From Buxus sempervirens (taxonomy: Eukaryota; Streptophyta; Magnoliopsida; Buxales; Buxaceae): a stretch of DNA of 64,000 nucleotides. Below, piece after piece: positions 36,094-45,654 of this stretch. The first letter of the stretch is position 1. The number at the start of each line of letters is the position of its first letter. Location of the stretch: contig OX387195.1 of assembly GCA_947561395.2 (NCBI GenBank), positions 875,501 through 939,500 of the forward strand, in the 5' to 3' direction. Below the pieces are notes generated by a model, which ran no database searches, was not told the origin of the DNA, and saw only the letters and a program-made list of their open reading frames with translations. Both the position numbers and the translations under genes were made by a program.

Positions 36094-39000
36094 TGTTAGG
36101 TCTAGTAGGTTATGTTGGCTTAATTCCATGCCAAAAAGTGTGTTTAAGTGTGTTTAAAATGTTTAGATTGAGTCCAAGAAGTCATGGTTCAAACGGCGTC
36201 AAAATCGGAGTTAAATTGAAGTTTCTATGCTTGGCGTTAGAAAACGTTTGATCTAGCGTTCAAACGGCAATTTCTGAAGAGTGGTGTTAGATAAAGTTTG
36301 ATCTAGCATTTGAACGTTCAGTGTCTGTAGAGAAACCGAGAGTAGCATTCAAGAGTATGAGATGCAGCGTTTGAACGTTCAGTATCTGCAGAGAAACCCG
36401 AGAGTGGAGTTAGAGAATGTTTGATCTGGCGTTCGAACAAAAATTTTTGAAGGGTGGTGTTAGATAACATTTGATGCATCGTTCGAACGTTCAATCAGCA
36501 GAATTTTCGAAATGTTACGAAAATTACATAACTTACTCGTTTTAATTCGGATTGACTTCAAACTTCTTAGGGAACCTTTAAATAAGATTAGGGTCCTTCT
36601 AAACCTAAGAGAGCCACGTTTTAGAAGCCCTAAATATCCTTTTCTCTTCTGGAATACCCTTCTTCTAGGTTTTTCTCTTTTGAGCCATAAAACCTTTCTT
36701 TTCTTCTTTCTTCTTCTACCTTGGAGTTCCGGGTTGGGGAGATTGAATCGTGGGAGTTGCTACGGATACCAGACGAGTTCGTTTGGGTGATCGTGTGAGA
36801 AGATCTTCAGAGTTTTGAGGTGTTTCTGTGGAGCAAATCTAAGGAGTTCTTCAGATACTTTCAAGTCTGTGAGTTGCAGAATCTAGCATAGGGATGTTGA
36901 GTGGTCTGAACTACAGGTTGTAAGTCTTCTTCTTATAGTGGATTTTTTAGGTGACTCCTGCATAGCCCGAAGGGTTTTTCTCATAGAGAGTTCTCTTTGA
37001 GTTTTCCCTTTGTCACCAAATTGCTTTTGTCTTACTTTACATGCTTTAATTATTTATTTGCAATTTGGGTGGCTTGTTAATTACTTTTGATTGGTTATTT
37101 GATTTTCTGAAATTTCTTTGAGGATTTGTTCATGCCTATTAATGAGGACTTGTCTTTAATTAATAGAAAATTTTATTCCGCTGTGCTACACCTATTCACC
37201 CCCCTCTAGGTATTGTTAGAGTCAAAACCCTGTTTTTCAATTGGTATCAGAGAGAGTAACCAGATCCTTGACTTTGTTAGTTATGGACAAATCTTCCACT
37301 GCCCCACCTTTCTTTGATGACAGTAATTATGCATATTGGAAGGTCCGTATGAGAGCCTATCTTAAGGCTATTGATGAGAGGGTATGGGGAAGTGTTGAGA
37401 GAGGATGGACTTCACCCACTAATTGTAGATGGTGAGGTTAAACCCAAAGATCCAAATCAATATACCAAAGAAGAGTTGATTGAAGTTAATCACAATAATA
37501 AGGGTGTCAATACACTCTTTAGTGCAATATCTTCTGATGAATTCAAAAGGGTGTCCACGTGTCAAACTAGTAAGGAAATTTGGGATATTTTAGAAACCAC
37601 TCATGAGGGAACTGCCCTTGTGAAGAATTCCAAATTGCAGATGCTTAGCACTAAGTTTGAGGAATTAAAGATGGGAGAGGATAAACCTTTTGATTCTTTC
37701 TATGCCAAACTCAGTGATATATTAAATTCTAGTTTCAACCTAAGTGATAGTATTTCTCAAAATAGAGTGGTTAAAAAAATTTTGAGATCCTTACCTGAGA
37801 GGTTTATACCTAAAGCAACAGCCATAGAGGAAAGCAAAGATATTGACAAAATTAGGATTGAAGACCTAATAGGATCAATTCAGACCTATGAGCTTACCTT
37901 ACCTCAAACCAAAAAGAGCAAATCTATTGCTCTTAGAGTCATGAAAGGAAAGACTTTTAATGAGTCTGATGACGAGGAGGATGATAAGGAGATTGCCCAA
38001 TTTGTGAAGAGTTTTAGGAAAATGTTTAGAATTAGAAAAAACAAAAAGGGCAATGATTGATCTAGGGAGACTTCTAGTAAGAATAGAAAATTTTAAAAAG
38101 AACTTAGGGACACCAAAGATACTCTTGAAAACACATCTCAGCAGGTAAAGTGTCATGGTTGCCAAGGGTTTGGCCATATAAGATCTGAGTGTCCTACCTA
38201 CAAGAAATTGAAAGGTAAGGGAAATGGGAAAGCAATGAATGCTACTCTTTCTGATAATGAGACTGAATCTGAACATGAGAATGACTTCGTATCTGAAGAG
38301 GGTTCAAATTACATGGCCTTCACTTCTATTGTGGGAAGTGATGAAGGAAACGCTCTTCAAGACTCAAAACCACTTGAGAAGAATATTGATTCTCAAAGTG
38401 AGTCTGAAGATGAGGAAAACCTTGAAGAGGCTTATGAAAAGTTTTTTAATGAAAGCCTGAAAATAAAGAAACAAAACAAGGCCTTTCTTAAAAAGATCAA
38501 TGAAGTAGAACTTGTCAAGGAAGAACTTCAAGTTAAATTGCATGAGTCTACTTCTCATGTGGGTGAGTTGAACTTGAAAATTGAAACCCTTGAGGTTGAA
38601 AACAAGTCTCTCAAATTTGAGTTAGAGAAGTCAAAATTTCTGTTGCAAAACTTCTCTTCTAGTTCTCAAAAGCTTGATCATATGCTTGGTTTGAGTCAAA
38701 CAGTGATTGATAAGAGAGGTTTAGGATTCCAAGATGTTCCTTCCTCTTCAAACACTCCTTCTTCAAAAGGTAAGAAGAAATCTGTTGTGTCCAAGGGAAA
38801 GACCAAAAAGGCAAAAAGGCCTATTCAACAGCTCAAAATCTCAATCTTAGAAATTCATTCCCACTTGCCACCACTGTGGTGTTCTATGTCACATACGACC
38901 TAATTGCTGGAGATTAGGAGAAGATCTTATTCAATCTTGGAATTCTCCTTCTAGACAATCCAATGTGGATTTGTCTAATAAAGTCAAGGTCTTAGCTCAA

Positions 39001-41844
39001 CAAATTAGGCTTATTTTCGAACAACTAGTTTCCTTGACCAAGAAATCCTCTTCTAACCGACAAGTTTGGGTGAAGAAGAGTGATTTGACTCCTCTTCCTT
39101 GATTAGGATTTGTGTTGCATGCATTAGCCTTGTTTCATGTTTATCTTATCTTTTGCATGCATGTTTTCTTTTTGTTTTTATTTTTTTTCTGGTTTGTGAT
39201 TTTAGTTTAGTTGTTTTTGATTTAAAATTTTTCAAAAAATACAAAAAGATTTTCTATTTTTTTTTATTTTTGGTGATTTGTGTTATGAGCATGTTTTGTG
39301 AAAACAATACATTTTTATATTGAGAGAACTAATTGCTTAAAAGAATTTTTTTGCAAAACTTATTTCAATGATCTCATATAAATGCACAATAGGTTGATTG
39401 AATTCTTATTGTGTATTTGCACTTCACTTACACATACCAAATACAATTAAGCAAGCTTAAATTTTTTTTCGGTGAATGTGTGGATAGGCAATCCTTGATT
39501 TACTCTTGTCTATCTTAAGTTAAAAAGATCCTAGCATATGACCTTGTGCTAAAAAGAAGATTTCTCCCTTGTGTTAAAAGAAAAGGCAATATGTGAAGAA
39601 CTCTGGGATGAGCTGTAAACTCCAGACATCTTGAGTTCCAAAAGAAATAAAAGGAGTACAACCATGGAATAAGCTGTAAACCCCAGATATTCTAAGGAAC
39701 AATACTCCTTGTGCAAAAAAGAGTGTCAAAAACAAGGGGATAAAATTTCAATACAAAATTTTTAAGGTCTCAAAATTCATGAAGGGTTTCTTTTTAATTC
39801 ATAGAGAGACTTGAGTAATAATGTGATTTCTTGATAAATGGCCAAATCATCTTCACCAAGTTCTAATTTAGGCAACCCTTGTTGTATTTGGTTCTGCACT
39901 TGCACACAAACACATTTGGTGATTTAATTGCATTATTGTGTAGTTATTTAGGATTATTGTTTTTAGTTTTGTAAAAACTTGAATTTTGGGTGAAAAAGTT
40001 CTCAAAAATATGAAAATTTTGAGTTTTTATGAAATATTGCTTGTGGCATGTTTCATCAAGTTTTTAGAGTGTTTTTACATGTGTTTGAGTTGGTTTAGTT
40101 GGCGGATTGGTGTTTTGGGTTGAAATCTGGAAATTTTTATGATTTCCATCTCTTCCAGATGTGTTCTGTTTTTTTTCTTGGTTCAGTTTTGCCGAAGTTG
40201 GCTCGAGTGTCTCTTCCTTGTTCTCTATTCTAGCACATTTGAGTTCATGCTTGTGCTGAGCTAATGCCAAGCTTGAGCGTGGGGTGTTTGTCTTCTTCAA
40301 GACTTCGTCAAGATTTGAGGGGGAGTAAGTATTTGTGGATTCACTACTTCCTTTTGTCTATTTCTGTGACAAAAAAGGGAGTAGGTATTTTTGAGGGGGA
40401 GCTTTATGTTAGTTATATTTTGGGATGATTGTATATATCATGTGGATTGTGATATTAATGTATGAATGTGAATTGCTTATTGTTATTATTTTTTATTTTT
40501 ATTCCTCTTGCTTTTCACAAGGTATGTTTTAGTTTGTTTTGCAGGAACAGGTTCCCATTCAAGTAAAGTCTGTCTAGATTAAGCTAGATAGGATTTTATT
40601 TGAATCTGTAAATTCCAGATGTTGCTTGGTGGTTCACAACATCTTGGAATGTTAATATTGTTTTGTTTTTAATGGTTTTGTCACGGAATAGCCAAAGGGG
40701 GAGATTGTTAGGTCTAGTAGATTATGTTGGCTTAATTCCATGCCAAAAAGTGTGTTTAGAATGTTTAGATTGAGTTCAAGAAGTCATGGTTCAAACGGCG
40801 TCAAAATCAGAGTTAAATTGAAGTTTCTATGCTTGGCTTTAGATAATGTTTGATTTGGTGTTCGAACGGCAATTTATAAAGAGTGGCGTTAGATAACGTT
40901 TGATCTGGCGTTCGAAGGTTCAATGTCTGCAGAGAAACCTGAGAGTAGCGTTCAAGAGTGTGAGATGCAGCATTTGAACATTTAGTGTCTGCAGAGAAAC
41001 CCGAGAGTGGCGTTAGAGAACGTTTGATCTGGCGTTCGAATGGAAATTTCTGAAGGGTGGCGTTAGATAACGTTTGATGCACCGTTCGAACGTTCAATCA
41101 ACAGAATTTCCGAAAAGTTACGAAAAATTACATAACTTACTCATTTTAATTCGGATTGACTGCAAACTTCTTGGGGAACCTTTAAATAGGATTAGGGTCC
41201 TTCTAAACCTAAGAGAGCCACGTTTTAGGAGCCCTAAATATCCTTTGCTCTTCTGGAAAACCCTTATTCTAGGTTTTCCTCTTTTTGAGCCATAAAACCT
41301 TTCTTTTCTTCTTTCTTCTTCTACCTTGGAGTTCCGGGTTGGGGAGATTGAATCGTGGGAGTTGCTATGGATACTAGGCGAGTTCGTTTGGGTGATCATG
41401 TGAGAAAATCTTCAGAGTTCTGAGGTGTTGCTGTGGAGCAAATCTAATGAGTTTTTCAGATACTTTCAAGTCTGTGAGTTGCAGAGTCTAGCATAGGGAT
41501 GTTGAGTCGTCTGAACTACAGGTTGTAAGCCTTCTTCTTATAGTGGATCTTTTAGGTGGCTCTTGCATAACCCGGAGGGTTTTTCTCATAGAGAGTTCTC
41601 TTTGAGTTTTCCCTTTGTCACCAAATTGCTTTTGTCTTACTTTACATGCTTTAATTATTTACTTGCAATTTGGGTGGCTTGTTAATTACTTTTGATTGGT
41701 TATTTGATTTTTTGGAATTTCTTTGAGGATTTGTTCATGCCTATTAATGAGGACTTGTCTTTAATTAATAGAAAATTTTATTCCGCTGTTCTACACCTAT
41801 TCACCCCCCTATAGGTGTTGTTAGAGTCAAAACTCTGTTTTTCA
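36094..41844 (+). mobile_element. Gag-only LTR retrotransposon (TR-GAG-like, copia-related), both LTRs present
   Basis: The 5' LTR is 36094-37239 (1146 bp) and the 3' LTR 40706-41844 (1139 bp). Both start TGTTAGGTCTAGTAG and end TGTTTTTCA. A primer-binding site TTGGTATCAGAG (initiator-Met tRNA type) follows at 37241, and a polypurine tract AAAGGGGGAGA at 40694-40704. Flanks ATTTT and ATTTC match at 4 of 5 positions as a TSD. The interior encodes a Copia-type gag region (37280-38920) with a UBN2-like domain, a CCHC knuckle CHGCQGFGHIRSEC at 38151-38192, a coiled-coil stretch and a second CCHC-like motif near 38870. No protease, integrase or RT is seen in 39.1-40.7 kb, so it is a non-autonomous fossil with roughly two or three breaks in gag. 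The LTRs differ by a few percent by eye, so it is the youngest complete element here. Confidence 0.92.
36196..36500. repeat. Dyad-rich repeats in the 5' LTR of the gag-only element
   Basis: Repeated phrases GCGTTAGA(G/T)AACGTTTGAT and GCGTTCGAACG (CGTTCGAACG is a 10-bp perfect palindrome), spaced about 60-80 bp, about five units. The matching array in the 3' LTR is at ~40800-41100. A TATA-like CCTTTAAATA lies ~70 bp downstream. Confidence 0.75.
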
Positions 41845-42079
41845 ATTTCTTCAAAGCTTCGCATTTTTTCAGATTTTCTCCAAGCTTTAGGTTGAACTTC
41901 TATAGCTTGAATTCGCCTTTTGATTTCTACAAAGTTTTCCTAAGCTTTAGGCAAATCTTCTAGAGCTTGTAGAATTGTCCTCTTCTTCTCATTGAGTTCT
42001 CTATTTATAGGCAAAGGTTTTGAGAACTTGCTTTAATATGAGGGTTTCTTTTGATTGAGAATTTCATTATGAGGGTATG

Positions 42080-43563
42080 TGTAAAATCCCAGATTTTAGT
42101 AATAAAATAATTATACTTAATAAATAAACTAACTGAGTTATTAATAATAAGCAGTGGTTGAGGATTTGGTTCAACTCGGAGAAGACCAAGGTGAATCGGA
42201 GGAGACCTTGGAAAGCTAATCTAAGGTGAGATTTTTAAATTTAAATTAAAGAGGAATTTTTTTTATTATTATTTAGATTGTTATAGTGTAGAACTAAGTA
42301 AACAAAAATGAGGTGGTCGAACCCAGAGAGTGAAGGGTTGACCCAGATTTTGGTTTGGTTTGAGGCTTTAATAGTAGAATGTGTTTGGTTTAAGTGAGGG
42401 GGGTATTTTGGTAAAAGAAAGTAAATTAATAAAATAACCTTAAGTATGCATAGGCTATTGTTTTCGTGAGATGGTAACACCAGGGATTATATTCCAAAGG
42501 TGGATCTATATATAAAATCACGTAATTGCTTAAACTCAGAATTTTATCTCCTTTTTTATTTGCTTAATTCCATCTCTTAGTTGGTTCTTTGACTATGCAA
42601 TTTATCCTCTTTTATATTTTCATTTTAACTAGTGGTTGAAGGAAATTGAATTTCTTAATCTCCTTGATGACTCCCTTGATGCTTGAACAATGTATACCTT
42701 AGAGGTGATTGGCAATTCCAGGTTGCCTTGTGCTTCGATTGGCTTGTGTCTGAATATGCTTTTTGCGGAAAATATCTAAAGAAATTTTCAAATTCAATAT
42801 CTTCCTAAATGACATTATTGATATGCTAGGACTAAAAAAAAATGGCAAAAAGTAGCCCAAAAAAATGGGTTCATAAAAATTCGGTGTTCGGAAATCGACA
42901 CAGGGAAAAATTGGCACTGTTTGGCACAGTTGATTGGCCCACCCTGTGCCGTAGCGGTGCCAATTTTTGGGACACCGGTCACCCCGGTGTTGGTGTCGAT
43001 GGGGGCCTTCCCCGGCACCTGTACTGGGTTTGAGCAGCCCTATCGTTTGAGTCAAATAGCTTTTTTTTTGGGGGGGGGAGTGGATTATGAAAAAGGGTCA
43101 CTTTTTTGTCGATAATTATTAAAATAGTCCATAATTATTAGGAATTACAGAAAAAGGTCACTTTTCATTGATAATTGTAAAAGCAATCCATCATAATTAA
43201 ATTACAGGTTCACTTTTCAAAAATAATTATATTTGAGGATCACTTTACTTGGGACACAAGCGCATTGTATGTGACACAAGGCATCTTTACATGTGATATG
43301 ATAGCATCATAGGTGGACACAAGCGCGTTTTACCAAGAATAAAATGATACTTTATTTTATTTTATTGAAAAGTGACCTTTTAGTTAAACTAAATTTTAAA
43401 AATGACCCTTTTTTGTAAAATGAGATGTTTGTGGATTTTTTTTTATAAATACAGGTTAAACAGTGACCCTTTTGCATAATTTTCAACCCACCCCCCTTTT
43501 TTTTCCTTTTTAATCTTCTTGTTTTTCCGTTTTTCCTTTTATAGATATGCATGGGCACTTACA
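42080..43563 (+). mobile_element. Tentative LTR of the TGTAAxACCC type
   Basis: Starts TGTAAAATCCCAGATTTTAG, like the LTR starts at 59257 and 62047. A TATA box (CTATATATAAAATC) is ~430 bp in, at ~42508, a similar distance to that in the 59257 element. A possible end GGGCACTTACA at 43563 is followed by GTATC, against GTATG before the start (4 of 5). The MITE at 43081-43485 lies inside. The right end is uncertain. Confidence 0.4.
43081..43485. mobile_element. MITE, GAAAATTATGAAAAAGGGTCAC family
   Basis: Left end GGATTATGAAAAAGGGTCAC and right end GTGACCCTTTTGCATAATTT form inverted repeats of about 25 bp with few mismatches. The interior holds further GTCAC/GTGAC phrases and ACACAAGCGC motifs. 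Related copies: 53636-54002 and a remnant at 33310. Superfamily unknown because the TSD is not clear. Confidence 0.65.
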
Positions 43564-43840
43564 GTATCAGTTTGATTTCAAAATTGTATATGAAATACAA
43601 GAGTAGCTATGAAGGTCCAATAGAAAATGAAGAAAGAAAACAAAAACAAAAACTAATGCAAAACAACTATAGTGAAAAGAAAAAGAAAATGGAATGAAAT
43701 ATGGCTTTGTATTTGGTGACATGTCATTATGTGTAGTTCGTCCTCAGTATTTGGTGACATGTCATTATGTCTTCATGTGTAGTTCTTCCGTCATGAAGTA
43801 GTGCCTTCATGTTTTGGCACCCTTCTTTCTCTCTTGTTGC

Positions 43841-44072
43841 TAGTGGCGGAACCGGGACTCAAATCTTTTGGTGTGTGTGTGTGTAGGGGGGGAGGAAATA
43901 GAAATTTCAATTAACACTTCTCATGAAATATAGAAATTTCAATGAGTTAGAAGGGACAAACTAGAAATTTCGGGCAAAATATAAATTTCAATTATAAGGT
44001 GACCAGCTTATAATTGAAAAAAGTTCCGTGGCGGCAATTGCCCCTACTAAATATAAGGTGGTTCCGCCACTG
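43841..44072. mobile_element. hAT-type MITE, 232 bp, TSD CTTGTTGC/CTTGTTGG
   Basis: Ends TAGTGGCGGAACC and GGTTCCGCCACTG are inverted repeats of about 13 bp with one mismatch at the tip. They are flanked by an 8-bp duplication matching at 7 of 8 positions (43833-43840 and 44073-44080). The interior contains an 11-bp TAGAAATTTCA-like phrase repeated several times. No coding capacity. Confidence 0.88.
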
Positions 44073-44080
44073 CTTGTTGG

Positions 44081-44500
44081 TGTGCTCTTTGTATCTTTCT
44101 CTATCTTACTCAATAAAATTTTGTCACTTATATATAAAAAAATATATGACTTTGTAGATTTTGAAAATTTTGATTAATTCATGAAGTTATACTCTGCAAA
44201 TTGAGGCCTTTATCACAAATAGTGACCAGCTATTTGGATAATTTAGATCAATGGGTGGATATCCCATCTATTGGAATCAATTGGCCAATGAATGAGATGG
44301 AGAGAAGTTGGAGCCTCACCTACACAAGTTACCGAAGGCAATTTTTGGAATTCTATTGTCAAAACCATCTAAACTTATTTCAGGGAATGATACCAAACAA
44401 CCTCTATTTTCAAAGTCAGGACTTCCGATAAACAAAGTACTGGAATATCACACTTAAAAAATAAAAAAAACAGAGCCTCATAATTGATCGAGGAATGCAA
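44081..44500. other. Intergenic, unassigned, upstream of SNU13
   Basis: No gene or repeat was recognised. The following 44500-44645 stretch has repeated GGTTTGGTTTT/TTCGGTTCGG phrases and is listed separately. Confidence 0.4.
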
Positions 44501-44645
44501 GACTGAATCCCAAACCGATCCAAACTAACTTTGGTTTGATTTAGTTTGGTTTTTCATAGTTCGGTTCGGTTTTGGTTAAAAATTTTAGTTGGGTTTGGTT
44601 TTGAATTACATCTTCGGTTAAACCGAAATCCGAACGGAACTGAAG
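44500..44645. repeat. TTCGGTTCGGTTTGG-rich repeat in the SNU13 promoter
   Basis: Dense GGTTTGGTTT and TTCGGTTCGGTTTTGG phrases, with AAACCG complements at both edges, are typical of short non-autonomous plant elements. A similar unit lies in the likely 5'-UTR intron (45195-45400). Ends and TSD not resolved. Confidence 0.5.
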
Positions 44646-44649
44646 CATA

Positions 44650-44786
44650 TATTATTATATATAGATATACACTCTTTTCTTACTTTCGTTTAGGTTAAAG
44701 TTTAGGGCGCCTATTCTGCGATTCTTCATTCTCGCCGCCGTCGCCCCACCTTGTCTCATAGCCACTTTTCTCGTTGCATCATCAAG
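44650..44786 (+). promoter_or_regulatory. Likely SNU13 core promoter and non-coding first exon
   Basis: A TATA-like TATATATAG at ~44655 is followed by a sequence that switches to moderate GC with pyrimidine patches (CGATTCTTCATTCTCGCCGC). It ends in a good donor AAG|GTAATATC at 44786/44787. The matching acceptor is TTGCAG at 45601-45606, just before the UTR segment that leads to the ATG. Inferred from layout; no transcript data. Confidence 0.5.
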
Positions 44787-45194
44787 GTAATATCTCTCTC
44801 TTTTCTTTCTTTGTTTCTTTCTCCCTCTCTCTCTCTCCTTCTCTCTCCATCCTCTGTCTCTCTATCTTTTCTTTGCGGAAGCACTTGTCTTGCTGCACTA
44901 AATAGGGTTCAGGCGTAACTTTGTTCTGAAGGTAGCAAAAGGGAGAGAAACCTAACTTGCGTTAAAAGCAATGGGAGGGCTACAAAACATGCTGGCTTGC
45001 TTAACAGCCACCACCACCCTCTTGAAATCCCGTAAAAACGAAAATGGCTATTATTTCACTTTACCTTATCCACTTGTCCCTCTAACTCTCATGCTCATTT
45101 CTTCCTCGTCGTTTTACGGATTTCAATTCGCTTTCAGTCGAACCAGCAAAAAACGGCATTCACTTTCCAAGAAACTTTTTTGGAAATTGGCACT

Positions 45195-45400
45195 GGCCGC
45201 TCCAAACCGAACCGAATTCAGAATTAGGTTCGGTTTGGTTAGGGTTCCGGTTTATCATTTTAATTTCGGTTCGGTTTTTGGGTTAAGTAAATCGGTTTTA
45301 AAATCGGTTCGGTTTGGTTTGGATTATTATTTAACAAATTCGGTTCGGTCTTGGATTTAGGCCAATCCGAAGCGAACCGAACCGAATTTACTCCTAAATT
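45195..45400. repeat. TTCGGTTCGGTTTGG-rich repeat in the SNU13 5'-UTR intron
   Basis: Left edge AAACCGAACCGAATTC and right edge GCGAACCGAACCGAATTT flank an interior of GGTTCGGTTTGG phrases. Probably the same kind of short element as at 44500-44645. It explains the long open frame crossing this interval. Confidence 0.5.
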
Positions 45401-45608
45401 TGATACGATGGCATGGGCCGTGTTTGGGTTGGGTTCAATGTGGAGGGCTTTCGACCCTAGCTTTCGGCGTCTCCTCCTGCTGAAAGGGAACTAGGTTGCG
45501 TTAGCCAAAAAAAAGAAAAAAGAAAAAAAGGGGACTAGGTTAACAGGCTGCTTAAAATATTGACTTCCTTTCTAACCCTCTCAATTGGTTGTTTACTTCG
45601 TTGCAGAA

Positions 45609-45617
45609 AAACCCTAG
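45609..45617 (+). promoter_or_regulatory. Telo-box-like AAACCCTAG in the SNU13 5' UTR
   Basis: AAACCCTAG lies 38 bp before the ATG, just after the UTR-intron acceptor. Telo-boxes are frequent near the start of plant ribosomal-protein and ribosome-biogenesis genes, which fits SNU13. Role inferred. Confidence 0.45.
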
Positions 45618-45654
45618 TTTTTTGCTTTTTGGGGGTTTTCTACCAGGAACCAAA

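Larger units (their letters stand above)
35700..42075 (-). mobile_element. Older LTR fossil (minus strand), split by the gag-only element
   Basis: The two flanks of the element at 36094-41844 look like one LTR read leftward. The right flank (41850-42075) has a minus-strand TATA box CTATAAATAG at 42010-42001. The left flank (35.7-36.09 kb) carries an array of ~47-bp repeats (starts 35869, 35916, 35962). Ends were not fixed and no coding domain is seen. It predates the insertion it contains. Confidence 0.45.

Noticed and set aside
44971-45360. 129-codon open frame near SNU13
   Set aside because: It crosses the likely 5'-UTR intron and ends in GGTTCGG-repeat sequence. No domain is present, and it looks like a chance frame.
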